Assembly (NCBI GenBank): GCA_900539715.1
Contig: UQDA01000001.1
Span: 1-64,000 of the forward strand
Reading direction: 5' to 3'
Origin: an uncultured Lachnospiraceae bacterium
GTDB taxonomy: Bacteria; Bacillota; Clostridia; Lachnospirales; Lachnospiraceae
Length of the DNA stretch: 64,000 bases
Shown here: positions 16,991 through 26,066 of the stretch, one piece after another
How positions within the stretch are numbered: position 1 is the stretch's first letter
How the letters are laid out: each line of letters begins with the position of its first letter
Made by a program: the position numbers and the translations under genes
Notes under the pieces: model-generated
Seen by the model: the letters and a program-made list of their open reading frames with translations, nothing else
Database searches by the model: none
What the model was told of the DNA's origin: nothing

Positions 16991-17620
16991 CTATTTTGTG
17001 CCGAAGATACGGTCGCCCGCATCCCCCAGTCCCGGTACGATATAACCGTGTTCATTGAGCTTCTCATCCAGCGCGCCAATATATAAATCCACGTCCGGAT
17101 GAGCCTCCTGCATTGCCTTTACCCCTTCCGGAGCTGCAAGGATACACATCATATGGATTTTCTTACAGCCTTTTTCCTTCAGCATCTGGATGGCAGCCAC
17201 AGCAGAACCGCCTGTCGCGAGCATCGGGTCGACTACAAAGACCTCCCGCTCTGCACAGTCGGCTGGCAACTTGCAGTAATATTCCACAGGTTTTAACGTC
17301 TCCGGGTCGCGGTACAGGCCGATATGTCCTATCTTTGCCGCCGGTATCATCTGGAGCACGCCGTCTACCATCCCAAGACCTGCGCGCAGTATCGGTACGA
17401 TCGCCATCTTTCGTCCTTTTAACTGCTTTACCGTCGTCGTGCAGATGGGCGTCTCGACCTCAACGTCCTCAAGCTGCAGATTTCTTGTCGCCTCATAAGA
17501 GATAAGCATTGCTATCTCGCCTATCATCTGACGGAAATCCTTTGTTCCTGTCTCTTTTTTACGGATCTGCCCTATCTTGTGCTGTATCAGCGGGTGTTCC
17601 ATTACCACTGCTTTTGCCAT
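16991..17620 (-). CDS. upp: Uracil phosphoribosyltransferase
   Basis: Upp makes UMP from uracil and PRPP in the pyrimidine salvage pathway. The PRPP-binding loop DPMLATGGSAVAAI and the C-terminal GDAGDRIFGTK uracil-site motif are intact. With the start at 17620 the protein has 209 residues, the usual size, and AGGAGG sits eight bases upstream; the in-frame codon at 17644 is less likely. The sua5-rpiB-upp-dCMP deaminase order is common in the Bacillota. Confidence 0.97.
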   Translation of the reverse strand: MAKAVVMEHPLIQHKIGQIRKKETGTKDFRQMIGEIAMLISYEATRNLQLEDVEVETPICTTTVKQLKGRKMAIVPILRAGLGMVDGVLQMIPAAKIGHIGLYRDPETLKPVEYYCKLPADCAEREVFVVDPMLATGGSAVAAIQMLKEKGCKKIHMMCILAAPEGVKAMQEAHPDVDLYIGALDEKLNEHGYIVPGLGDAGDRIFGTK

Positions 17621-17670
17621 ACTAATCTCCTCCTGTGTGTTCAATGCTCCCCAAACTGCCGGTCAACTCC

Positions 17671-18099
17671 TCAGTCCTCCAGCTTTGCTACCCGTCTTGC
17701 GTGCTTTTCCTCTTCTGAAAAAGGCGTATCCAAAAAGACATCCAGGATCTCCAGTGCCAGATTCGGGCCAACGATACCTGCGCCCATCGCAAGCATGTTC
17801 GCATCATTGTGCAGTCTTGTCATCTTTGCCGAAAAACTGTCCCCGCACAGCGCACAGCGCACGCCCTTTACCTTATTTGCCGCGATAGAAATGCCTATTC
17901 CCGTGGTGCATATCACCACTCCTTTTTCGCATTCCCCGTTTGCCACAGCTTCCGCAGCCTGTTTTGCGAAATCCGGATAATCGCAGGATTCTGTGCTGTA
18001 ACAGCCGTAATCATGGTAAGAAATCCCTCTCTCCTCCAGATGTCCTATCAGTCTGCATTTTAATTCATATCCGCCGTGATCGCTCGCAAGCGCTATCAT
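17671..18099 (-). CDS. rpiB: Ribose-5-phosphate isomerase B
   Basis: This 142-residue member of the RpiB/LacAB family interconverts ribose 5-phosphate and ribulose 5-phosphate. The N-terminal MIALASDHGGYELK phosphate-binding motif, the DYPDFAKQAA segment and the GVVICTTGIGISIAANK motif, which contains the nucleophile position, are present. The start has AGGAGG. It lies between the threonylcarbamoyl-AMP synthase gene and upp in the same transcript, so it supplies the PRPP precursor beside the salvage enzyme. LacA/B isomerase activity is a less likely alternative. Confidence 0.95.
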   Translation of the reverse strand: MIALASDHGGYELKCRLIGHLEERGISYHDYGCYSTESCDYPDFAKQAAEAVANGECEKGVVICTTGIGISIAANKVKGVRCALCGDSFSAKMTRLHNDANMLAMGAGIVGPNLALEILDVFLDTPFSEEEKHARRVAKLED

Positions 18100-18132
18100 A
18101 ATCTTCTTCCTCCTTATGCTTTATCCTTCCTG

Positions 18133-19194
18133 TCACACCCGCTCTACATGATGTCCTGCCGCCTTCAGAAGCCGGTTCATTATCGCCTGGCCGAAGCCGT
18201 TTTCCGAAAAGGATTCCGAAAACATCACATCCACATCCTCATCGTCAAATTCCCTCAGTATCCTGTACAGACTCCTTCCGACCGAAGCCTCGTCCGCACG
18301 GCTTCCCACGCTCTTTATGCTGTCTGCACAGCTCTCCTTTTTATAACGCAGAACAGTTTCATCCGTTGCGATGATGCCGACTTTTTTTCCTTCTGTCTTC
18401 GCCTGACGGCTTTCCTGACAGATACGCTCCGCCACATTCTCCTGGCTGCCTTCGATTATCGTCAGCTCCCCTTTCGGAGCATAGTGACGATACCGCATTC
18501 CCGGAGCCTTTGGTCTTAAATGACAGTTAACGTCCAGTATCGTCCTGTCTACATCCACCTGCTCTAAAACAGCCTCCAGCATCTCCTTTGTCACATAGCC
18601 CGGCCGCAGTATCATCGGCTTATCCCCAGTCAGGTCCACGATAGTGGATTCCAGCCCGATGCCGACTTCTCCGCCGTCCAGTATCATCTCGATGCGTCCG
18701 TCCATATCTTCTTTTACATACTGCGCCAGTGTCGGGCTCGGACGTCCCGAAGTATTTGCGCTGGGCGCAGCCACATAACCGCCCGCAGCCCGGATAAACT
18801 CCTGCGCCACAGGATCTGACGGAAACCTGACCGCCACCGTATCGAGCCCTCCCGTCGTTTCCTTCGGCACAAGCTCCGTCTTGTTCAATATCATCGTGAG
18901 CGGCCCCGGCCAAAACGCCTCTGCCAGACGGACTGCAGCCTCCGGCACAGGATCGGCTATCCGATAGATATCCTCCCATTCGCAGATGTGTACTATCAGC
19001 GGATTATCAGAAGGTCTTCCCTTTGCCGCATAAATTTTGCGCGAAGAATCCGGGTTTAAGGCATCCCCGCCAAGACCGTATACCGTTTCCGTCGGAAACG
19101 CGACCAGACCGCCCCGCCGGATGATATCTCCCGCTCTGCGGACTGTTTCCTCTTCAGGATGCTCCCTGTCTACAGAAACCAAAACTGTTTCCAT
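18133..19194 (-). CDS. L-threonylcarbamoyladenylate synthase (Sua5 type)
   Basis: The enzyme makes threonylcarbamoyl-AMP from threonine, bicarbonate and ATP for the t6A37 modification of ANN-decoding tRNAs. The YrdC domain is shown by KGRPSDNPLIVHI and APSANTSGRPSPT in the first half; a C-terminal Sua5 domain follows, giving 353 residues, the length of the two-domain B. subtilis YwlC form. GGAGG five bases before the ATG at 19194 fixes the start, 25 bp after glnN; an in-frame extension into glnN lacks a binding site. mtaB, which modifies the same base further, is in the window. Confidence 0.95.
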   Translation of the reverse strand: METVLVSVDREHPEEETVRRAGDIIRRGGLVAFPTETVYGLGGDALNPDSSRKIYAAKGRPSDNPLIVHICEWEDIYRIADPVPEAAVRLAEAFWPGPLTMILNKTELVPKETTGGLDTVAVRFPSDPVAQEFIRAAGGYVAAPSANTSGRPSPTLAQYVKEDMDGRIEMILDGGEVGIGLESTIVDLTGDKPMILRPGYVTKEMLEAVLEQVDVDRTILDVNCHLRPKAPGMRYRHYAPKGELTIIEGSQENVAERICQESRQAKTEGKKVGIIATDETVLRYKKESCADSIKSVGSRADEASVGRSLYRILREFDDEDVDVMFSESFSENGFGQAIMNRLLKAAGHHVERV

Positions 19195-19219
19195 TGTTAC
19201 CTCCATATCGAAACGGACC

Positions 19220-21343
19220 TTACACCTCAAATAAGAGATCTGCATATCCCGGCATTGGCCAGTATGTTCTGTCCACCTTCATCTCCAGCTGGTCGACAGG
19301 CGCACGCAGCGCCTCCATTGCAGGAACAATCGTATCGCGGTAGAAAAATGCCTGCTTTCTGGCATCCTTTTCCAGTTCTTCGCCTTCCTTTTCTTTCCAC
19401 CTCAAATCTTCCAGCGCAGCCGCAGCTTTGCCCAAAAGCCCGCTTATCTCCCGGAGCAGCCCTGAAGACACAGTTGTATCCGCCCCTGCCGCTTTTAACA
19501 GATTCACAGTATCCGCCAGGTCATGACTGTAACGCATCACCGCAGGAAGGATGTCCTTGGATGCCATATCTATCATCGTCTTCACTTCGATGTGTACCGT
19601 TTTCACATAGGTTTCGTATAAAATCTCCTTGCGGGATTCCAGCTCGGCACGATTATAGATACCAAAACGCTCATACAGCTGTATCGCCTTGTCCCCTGTC
19701 AGAGATTCCACAGAATCTATCATCGTCGGAAATACGGGAAGTCCGCGCCTCTTCGCCTCTTTGACCCATGCCTCCGAATAGCCGTCTCCGTTGAAGATGA
19801 TGCGCTGGTGCTTTGTCATATATTCTTTGATAAGGTCATGTACCGCAATTTCAAAATTCTCCTCGCCTGCGGCTTCCAGACGGTCCGCCGCCTCGCAGAA
19901 CGCCTCTGCCACGATGGCGTTGATGGTCGTTGTCGGACTTCCGATAGAATCAGAAGATCCCACCATACGAAACTCAAATTTATTTCCTGTAAACGCAAAC
20001 GGCGAAGTACGGTTTCTGTCCGTTGCGTCCATGTGCAGATCCGGCACAGTAGAAACACCGGTGCGGAGCATGGAGCCCTCCAGACAGGAACGCGCCTCAC
20101 CTGTCTCCACAAGCTGACGCACTACGTCCTCCAACTGCGTTCCCAAAAAGATGGACACTATTGCAGGCGGCGCTTCGCTGGCTCCCAGACGCAGATCGTT
20201 CCCCACGTTGGACGCGCTCCTCCTGAGCAGGTCCGCATGAGTATCTACCGCCTTCATGATGCAGGCAAGCACCAGAAGGAACTGGATATTTTCATTCGGC
20301 GTATCGCCGGGATCAAGCAGGTTCATGCCGGTATCCGTCGTGATGGACCAGTTGTCGTGCTTACCGGAACCATTCACGCCCGCAAACGGCTTCTCATGCA
20401 GCAGACAGCGCAGATTATGGCGCTCCGCTACCTTTTTCATCGTCTCCATCACGAGCTGGTTGTGATCCATTGCGATATTCGCCGTCTCGTATACCGGAGC
20501 AAGTTCATGCTGCGCGGGAGCTACCTCGTTATGCTGGGTCTTTGCCGTCACGCCCAGCTTCCACAGCTCTACGTTCAAATCCTTCATAAACGCACCCACG
20601 CGTTCCCGGATGACACCGAAATAATGGTCTTCCAGCTCCTGTCCCTTGGGTGCGGGCGCTCCAAACAGCGTCCTGCCGGAAAACATAAGATCTTTTCTCT
20701 GCAAATATTTCGCACGGTCTATCAGAAAATATTCCTGCTCCGCACCAACCGAAGGAGTCACCTTTGTGGCGGTTGTATTTTTATTGAAGAGGCGGACGAT
20801 ACGCATCGCCTGTGTGGAAAGTACTTCCATGGAACGCAGAAGAGGAGTCTTTTTATCCAGCGCCTCTCCCTTAAAGGAACAGAATGCCGTCGGGATACAC
20901 AGTATCACGCCTGTCGCATCCTCCTTTAAAAATGCGGGAGAAGTAATGTCCCACACGGTATATCCTCTCGCCTCAAATGTAGAGCGCAGACCGCCGGAAG
21001 GGAACGAGGAAGCATCCGCTTCACCCTTTATCAGCTCTTTACCTGAAAACTCCATCAGCATCCTGCCGCTCTCGTCCGGATGGGTCACAAAGGAATCGTG
21101 CTTCTCTGCCGTAATGCCCGTCAACGGCTGGAACCAGTGCGTATAGTGTGTTGCACCATGCTCCACAGCCCAATCCTTCATCGCCTTTGCCACCACATCA
21201 GCAGTCGCGCTGCTCAATTCACCGCCATGCTCCATTACCTGTTTTACCTCGGCGTATGCCTTGCGCGGCAGACGCTCCTGCATCTTTCCGAGAGTAAAAA
21301 CATTTTCTCCAAACAGCTTTTCCACATTCAATACGTTATTCAT
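19220..21343 (-). CDS. glnN: Glutamine synthetase type III
   Basis: This 707-residue enzyme makes glutamine from glutamate, ammonia and ATP. Length and motifs are those of GSIII: VGAEQEYFLIDRA for the metal-binding glutamates, FAGVNGSGKHDNWSI for the GSIII-specific catalytic loop and NRTSPFAFTGNKFEFR near the C-terminal half. GSIII is usual in Bacteroidetes, cyanobacteria and many Clostridia. AAGGAG lies before the ATG, which overlaps the stop of the U32 gene, so it is part of the long operon rather than carrying an obvious nitrogen-regulated promoter of its own. Confidence 0.97.
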   Translation of the reverse strand: MNNVLNVEKLFGENVFTLGKMQERLPRKAYAEVKQVMEHGGELSSATADVVAKAMKDWAVEHGATHYTHWFQPLTGITAEKHDSFVTHPDESGRMLMEFSGKELIKGEADASSFPSGGLRSTFEARGYTVWDITSPAFLKEDATGVILCIPTAFCSFKGEALDKKTPLLRSMEVLSTQAMRIVRLFNKNTTATKVTPSVGAEQEYFLIDRAKYLQRKDLMFSGRTLFGAPAPKGQELEDHYFGVIRERVGAFMKDLNVELWKLGVTAKTQHNEVAPAQHELAPVYETANIAMDHNQLVMETMKKVAERHNLRCLLHEKPFAGVNGSGKHDNWSITTDTGMNLLDPGDTPNENIQFLLVLACIMKAVDTHADLLRRSASNVGNDLRLGASEAPPAIVSIFLGTQLEDVVRQLVETGEARSCLEGSMLRTGVSTVPDLHMDATDRNRTSPFAFTGNKFEFRMVGSSDSIGSPTTTINAIVAEAFCEAADRLEAAGEENFEIAVHDLIKEYMTKHQRIIFNGDGYSEAWVKEAKRRGLPVFPTMIDSVESLTGDKAIQLYERFGIYNRAELESRKEILYETYVKTVHIEVKTMIDMASKDILPAVMRYSHDLADTVNLLKAAGADTTVSSGLLREISGLLGKAAAALEDLRWKEKEGEELEKDARKQAFFYRDTIVPAMEALRAPVDQLEMKVDRTYWPMPGYADLLFEV

Positions 21344-22604
21344 CGCCAGTCTCCTTCTTCGCCGTCACCCGCAGGATATCTCCCACCTCTGCCTGTTCCG
21401 AAAGCTTCAGCCACAGCTCCTGCTTCGGATGGGGCGCGCTCTCCATTTCTTCCCCGTCTCCGTTTTGAATCTGGAGAACCTCTGCAGCCACATTACGTCC
21501 GTCAGGCTTCATGAGCTCTATCATATCGCCTTTACAAAACTTATTCCTCTGCTCTGTACGCACCTGACCCTTTTCATTCTTTTCATATACGATGCCCAGA
21601 TAAACTGCATCACTCTGATAGGTATTAGAGTCATAAATCTGAGCTTCCTCATTGGGCTTCCCGTAATAAAAACCTGTCGTAAACTGCCGATAAGTGCATT
21701 TTGCTATCTCTTCCCGATACCAGTCGAGATTTGCACGGTACTTTTCCTCGGATTCCAGACAGTCATCGATGGCCTTCCGATATGTCCTCGCCACTGTTGC
21801 CACATACAGCGCCGTCTTCATCCTGCCCTCTATCTTAAAGCTGTCAACGCCCGCAGCCAGAAGATCCGGGATATGCTCCAGCATACAAAGATCTTTTGAA
21901 TTAAAAATAAAGGTTCCCCGCTCATTTTCATATACCGGCATATATTCTCCCGGACGGCTCTCTTCCATTACCGCATATTTCCAGCGGCACGGATGAGTGC
22001 ACGCACCCCGATTGGCATCCCGTCCGGTAAAATAATTACTCAAAAGGCAGCGCCCTGAATAGGAGATGCACATTGCTCCGTGAACGAAGCTCTCAATCTC
22101 CATATCAGACGGAATATGATCCCGTATCTGCGCGATTTCTTTTAAAGAAAGCTCTCTCGCCGATACTACCCGCTTCGCACCGAGATTCCACCAGAACAAC
22201 CACGTCTCATAGTTGGTGCTGTTTGCCTGCGTGGAAATATGCAGTTCTATTTCCGGACATACCCGCTTTGCTACCATAAACATCCCGGGATCGGAAATGA
22301 TGAGCGCATCCGGGGCGACAGACTTGCCGTCCTTCGTTTTCAGATTTTTGAGCTGTAAAAAATAATCGGAAGCATCCTCCAGGTCATCATTGTGCGCCAG
22401 GATATTGGCCGTCACATATACCTTTACGCCGCGCTCATGGGCATAGGAAATCCCTTCCGCCATCTCATCCGGGCCGAAATTTTTTGCCTTTGCACGCAGT
22501 CCGAACGCTTCGCCGCCGATATACACAGCATCCGCTCCAAAATTGACCGCTGTTTTCAGTACCTCTAAGCTCCCTGCCGGGATCAGCAGTTCCGGTTTTC
22601 TCAT
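21336..22604 (-). CDS. U32-family protein (tRNA/rRNA hydroxylation type)
   Basis: This 422-residue protein belongs to the peptidase U32 family; the conserved ESFVHGAMCISYSGRCLLSN and RGACTHPCRW cysteine motifs bind an iron-sulfur cluster in characterised members. Despite the name, studied members (TrhP/YegQ, RlhA) are prephenate-dependent RNA hydroxylases, TrhP acting on U34 of tRNAs. The single large domain with a short C-terminal beta region fits TrhP. It overlaps the O-methyltransferase gene, whose relative TrmR methylates the same hydroxyuridine in B. subtilis, so both probably act in one wobble-uridine pathway. Confidence 0.9.
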   Translation of the reverse strand: MRKPELLIPAGSLEVLKTAVNFGADAVYIGGEAFGLRAKAKNFGPDEMAEGISYAHERGVKVYVTANILAHNDDLEDASDYFLQLKNLKTKDGKSVAPDALIISDPGMFMVAKRVCPEIELHISTQANSTNYETWLFWWNLGAKRVVSARELSLKEIAQIRDHIPSDMEIESFVHGAMCISYSGRCLLSNYFTGRDANRGACTHPCRWKYAVMEESRPGEYMPVYENERGTFIFNSKDLCMLEHIPDLLAAGVDSFKIEGRMKTALYVATVARTYRKAIDDCLESEEKYRANLDWYREEIAKCTYRQFTTGFYYGKPNEEAQIYDSNTYQSDAVYLGIVYEKNEKGQVRTEQRNKFCKGDMIELMKPDGRNVAAEVLQIQNGDGEEMESAPHPKQELWLKLSEQAEVGDILRVTAKKETGDE

Positions 22605-23257
22605 GTTGTCTGTTCTCCTTTTTTTACGCTGAGCGTCACTCCATCACCTACCGGCAGGACCACCGTTTCCAAAAGCGCATGGTGCGTCAGCTCATACAGA
22701 TAATCCCGCATCCGCGCGTGGATCGTGCGGTCGCGCCTCGTCACCGCATAACGCGATTCTATGATATCGCCCTCCTGCAGTACATTATCGGATACCAGCA
22801 GCCCTCCCGGGGCAAGCAGCCTCACCGCTTCCGGCAGAAAATGCGGATACTGTCCCTTTGCCGCATCCATAAATACAAGGTCAAACGGTGTATCCAGCTG
22901 CTTTAAAATATCAGCCGCATCCCCTTCCAAAAGCGTTATCTTATCTTCCCTGCCCGCCTTTCGGAAATTCTCCTTTGCAATCGGAATCCTCTTTTCATAC
23001 TTCTCAATAGTCGTAATATGGCAGTCCTCCGGCATATACTCGCTCATCAAAAGCGCAGAATAACCAACGGCCGTCCCCACCTCAAGAATGGACGACGGCC
23101 GCTCAAGCGCGAGCAGAAAACGCAGCAGGCTCCCGGTCTCCGTCCGGATGACCGGCACCCTGTCCTCCACTGCCTGACGCCTCAGGTTATCCAGCCATTC
23201 CGGAGTCCCCCGGTCCAAAGAATTGATAAATGCGCGCATTCTCTCTTCTACTATCAT
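22601..23257 (-). CDS. O-methyltransferase, TrmR-like (tRNA 5-hydroxyuridine methyltransferase)
   Basis: This 218-residue class I SAM-dependent methyltransferase shows the SAM loop SILEVGTAVGYSALLMSEY and the acidic DLVFMDAAKGQYPHFL motif of the metal-dependent catechol-type O-methyltransferase family. The B. subtilis relative TrmR (YrrM) converts ho5U34 to mo5U34 in tRNA. In B. subtilis yrrM also lies next to the U32 genes yrrN-yrrO, and the same pairing here supports that role. Starts and stops overlap on both sides, so the genes are translationally coupled. Confidence 0.88.
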   Translation of the reverse strand: MIVEERMRAFINSLDRGTPEWLDNLRRQAVEDRVPVIRTETGSLLRFLLALERPSSILEVGTAVGYSALLMSEYMPEDCHITTIEKYEKRIPIAKENFRKAGREDKITLLEGDAADILKQLDTPFDLVFMDAAKGQYPHFLPEAVRLLAPGGLLVSDNVLQEGDIIESRYAVTRRDRTIHARMRDYLYELTHHALLETVVLPVGDGVTLSVKKGEQTT

Positions 23258-23673
23258 TTTTCTTCTCCGTCCGCTCCCATGATGTCCATCATTTCATCCG
23301 GCGTCATTGCCGTGGAAAGGATATATTCCCCTTCCGTAAATCCATCTTCGGAATAGTTGGACAAAAGCTCCTGAATATAAAACAGCGTTTTTTCACGGAC
23401 AAGCCCTTTCTCACACAGCTGCTCCGCGATACCCTTAAAATCCATACCGTCCGTTATCGTCACGGTCACTTCCGTGCCCGGTGCCTCTGATACGGGCGGT
23501 TCTCCGTAAATGCGTACGCCGTACTGATAAGCAGAAACGGCAAAACGATAGATAAGCATTGCTGCGACCACGACCAGAACGATGTTGAATATCGTTCCGA
23601 CCGCGCTCTGCGCCACGCTTTTTGCTGCCGTCTTTTTTTTGCTCCCGTTTCTGCCTGTACTCTTTTTACTCAA
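23254..23673 (-). CDS. Membrane protein with an MltG-like N-terminal part only
   Basis: This 139-residue protein has a basic Ser/Lys/Arg-rich tail (1-20), one transmembrane helix (about 28-50) and an extracellular part with TVTITDGMDFKGIAEQLCEK followed by LVREKTLFYIQELL, matching the LysM-like subdomain of YceG/MltG. The catalytic part of MltG, which carries the essential Glu, is absent, so it should not cleave glycan. It starts with TTG eight bases after GGAGG and overlaps ylbF. In B. subtilis yrrL (mltG) also precedes yrrM, so this gene occupies the mltG position in shortened form. Confidence 0.75.
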   Translation of the reverse strand: MSKKSTGRNGSKKKTAAKSVAQSAVGTIFNIVLVVVAAMLIYRFAVSAYQYGVRIYGEPPVSEAPGTEVTVTITDGMDFKGIAEQLCEKGLVREKTLFYIQELLSNYSEDGFTEGEYILSTAMTPDEMMDIMGADGEEK

Positions 23674-23992
23674 AATTTACTGCCTCCACAATTTGCTGGT
23701 TCAGTCCCTGTATCATCCTGCAGAATTCTACCTCTGCATTCAAAAAAGGATCTACCAGAGGATTCCTGCGGAACTCCTCATAACGTTTGGAAAATTCATC
23801 CATCTTATCAAAAAGCTCGTCAGACTCCGCTGAACGCTGCAGATAAAAGTTTTCTTCCCGAAACTTGTCTATTTTCTGCTTTAAATCGGGGTATTGCTCC
23901 AATATCTTTTTCTGCCGGTCGAATTCCCGATATTCCGGAGAATCGATCACTGCCGCTATCAGCTCTTCCAATGCTGCCTCTACTCTGCTCAT
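23666..23992 (-). CDS. YlbF-family regulator
   Basis: This 108-residue, mostly helical protein matches the YlbF/YmcA family: KILEQYPDLKQKIDKFREEN and later NPLVDPFLNAEVEFCRMIQG are the conserved helices. In B. subtilis YlbF, YmcA and YaaT form a complex that carries iron-sulfur clusters and steers RNase Y. Here the gene sits 32 bp downstream of an RNase J gene, which may point to a role in RNA decay. GGGAG lies before the ATG. Cysteines for a cluster are not obvious in this copy apart from one near the C-terminus. Confidence 0.85.
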   Translation of the reverse strand: MSRVEAALEELIAAVIDSPEYREFDRQKKILEQYPDLKQKIDKFREENFYLQRSAESDELFDKMDEFSKRYEEFRRNPLVDPFLNAEVEFCRMIQGLNQQIVEAVNFE

Positions 23993-24024
23993 GACACCGT
24001 CTCTCCCACATCGTTTTTATATTT

Positions 24025-25704
24025 TCAAACTTCCATGATGATTGGCAGTATCATCGGGCGGCGCTTCGTCTTTTTCCAGATAAAATCACCAAGATTGTCC
24101 TTTATCACCGTCTTGATGCGTCCCCAGTCGGTACAGCCGCGGCTCACGCAGCTTTCCATCACACGGTCCATCAGATCGCGCGCTTCATCCATAAGTGCAT
24201 CCGATTCTTTCACATATACAAAGCCTCTCGATACCAGATCCGGTCCGCTCGCTATCTGCCCGGTGATACCGTCCAGCGCGACAACGACTATCATGATGCC
24301 GTCCTCCGCCAGATGCTGTCTGTCGCGCAGCACTACATTGCCTACATCTCCAACGCCAAGGCCGTCCACAAGAATAGCTCCGCACGGAACGTTCCCTACG
24401 ATATCCGCCTTTTCTTCCGTCAGTTCAAGCACATTTCCCGAATGAAGAATGAAAATATTCTCTTTTGGGATACCAAGCTCCTCCGCGATACCCGCCTGCG
24501 CTTTCAGATGCTTGTATTCTCCATGCACCGGAATCGCGTATTTGGGCTGGACGAGCGTATACATCAGCTTTATCTCCTCCTGACAGGCATGACCGGATAC
24601 ATGAACGTCCTGGAAAATAACTTCCGCACCCTTCTGCTCCAGTTCATTTATCACCCTCGTGACAGCCTTTTCATTTCCGGGTATCGGATTGGAAGAAAAG
24701 ATTATCGTATCGTTCGGTCCGATGGATACCTTGCGATGCACGCTGGACGCCATCCTGCTCAATGCAGCCATGTTCTCGCCCTGGCTTCCTGTCGTAATGA
24801 TGACTGTCCTGTCGTCCGGGTAATCCTTCAATCTGTCAATATCCACAAGCGTATTGTCCGGAATATTGATACAGCCCAGATTCATCGCTGTCTCGATGAT
24901 ATTTACCATGCTGCGGCCTTCCACAACGACCTTTCTGCCATACTTGTGCGCCGTATTGATTATCTGCTGCACTCGGTCCACATTGGATGCAAAGGTCGCA
25001 ATGATAAGTCTCGAGCCCTGATGCTCATGGAATATCGTATCAAAGGTACGGCCCACTGTCCTCTCAGACTGCGTAAATCCTTTACGCTCTGCGTTGGTCG
25101 AATCGCACATAAGCGCCAGCACGCCCTTTTTGCCAAGCTCTGCAAATCTCTGCAGATCGATCGCTTCTCCATATACAGGCGTATAATCAACCTTGAAGTC
25201 ACCCGTATGGATAACAGTACCTGCCGGAGAATGTATCGCAAGCGCAGCCGCATCCACGATGCTGTGGTTCGTCTTGATAAATTCAATCCTGAACTGTCCG
25301 AGATTGACAGACTGACCGAATTTGATGACCTTGCGCTTTGTATGCCCTAAAAGATTATGCTCTCTCAGCTTATTCTCGATGAGCCCCATCGTCAGCCTTG
25401 TCGCATATATCGGGATATTCAGCTCGCGCAGCACATACGGCAGAGCTCCGATATGATCCTCGTGTCCGTGCGTGATGACAAACCCTTTCACCCGGTCCAT
25501 ATTCTCCTTTAGATAGGTAACATCCGGAATCACCAGATCGATACCGAGCATATCATCATCAGGGAAAGAAAGGCCACAGTCTACTACAACAATACTGTCT
25601 TCATACTCGAACGCAGTAATGTTCATTCCGATCTGCTCCAATCCCCCCAACGGTATCACCTTAAGGCCAGGACCCGCATTATTCACTTTTTTTGTCCGTT
25701 TCAA
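24025..25704 (-). CDS. Ribonuclease J
   Basis: RNase J is a zinc-dependent 5'-3' exo- and endoribonuclease acting in mRNA decay and rRNA maturation. The 559-residue protein carries the metallo-beta-lactamase motif ITHGHEDHIGALPYVL (His79, His81, Asp83, His84), the beta-CASP DSTNAERKGFT region, the PVHGEYKHLKA motif and a C-terminal domain. It starts with TTG, with GGAGG nine bases upstream. It follows ireB-ruvX-DUF1292 and precedes ylbF. Only one RNase J gene is seen here; whether it is J1 or J2 cannot be told. Confidence 0.96.
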   Translation of the reverse strand: MKRTKKVNNAGPGLKVIPLGGLEQIGMNITAFEYEDSIVVVDCGLSFPDDDMLGIDLVIPDVTYLKENMDRVKGFVITHGHEDHIGALPYVLRELNIPIYATRLTMGLIENKLREHNLLGHTKRKVIKFGQSVNLGQFRIEFIKTNHSIVDAAALAIHSPAGTVIHTGDFKVDYTPVYGEAIDLQRFAELGKKGVLALMCDSTNAERKGFTQSERTVGRTFDTIFHEHQGSRLIIATFASNVDRVQQIINTAHKYGRKVVVEGRSMVNIIETAMNLGCINIPDNTLVDIDRLKDYPDDRTVIITTGSQGENMAALSRMASSVHRKVSIGPNDTIIFSSNPIPGNEKAVTRVINELEQKGAEVIFQDVHVSGHACQEEIKLMYTLVQPKYAIPVHGEYKHLKAQAGIAEELGIPKENIFILHSGNVLELTEEKADIVGNVPCGAILVDGLGVGDVGNVVLRDRQHLAEDGIMIVVVALDGITGQIASGPDLVSRGFVYVKESDALMDEARDLMDRVMESCVSRGCTDWGRIKTVIKDNLGDFIWKKTKRRPMILPIIMEV

Positions 25705-25774
25705 GTAAAATTACCTCCGTCATTCTAAAATATATTTATAAACCATGCCCTCTGCACCATCCAGCTTCAGGCGT

Positions 25775-26041
25775 TTATTCCTTCTCAATCTCAACGTCTT
25801 CGAGCATATCCTCAAATATCGCCGCAACGGCGTCCATCTCGTCGTCATCATCAACAACCGTATAGACCGCCTCCGTATCCTCCGGTGCCGATATATCTTT
25901 TAATATCAACGCTTCTCCGTCCTCATCCTCACTGTCTGTCACAAGAATATAATCCACGCCGCCAAGTCTCGTTTGTTCCAGGACATAAAAATCAACTGCT
26001 TCCCCGTCTTCGGGGCAAAATGTAATCTTTTCCACTGTCAT
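25775..26041 (-). CDS. DUF1292 protein (YrzB-like)
   Basis: This 88-residue acidic protein has the DUF1292 layout: a short beta-rich core with FYVLEQTRLGGVDYILVTDS and a strongly acidic tail. No function is established for the family. Its place after ireB and ruvX is conserved from Bacillus (yrzL-yrrK-yrzB) to Clostridia, so it is likely part of the same physiological unit. AGGAG sits close to the ATG. Confidence 0.88.
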   Translation of the reverse strand: MTVEKITFCPEDGEAVDFYVLEQTRLGGVDYILVTDSEDEDGEALILKDISAPEDTEAVYTVVDDDDEMDAVAAIFEDMLEDVEIEKE

Positions 26042-26066
26042 CGTCTCCTGTCGCTATGTCTCTATG

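Noticed and set aside
24313..25350. A 345-codon plus-strand frame antisense to RNase J
   Set aside because: The RNase J frame has intact catalytic motifs; the antisense frame has no ribosome-binding site or recognisable domain.
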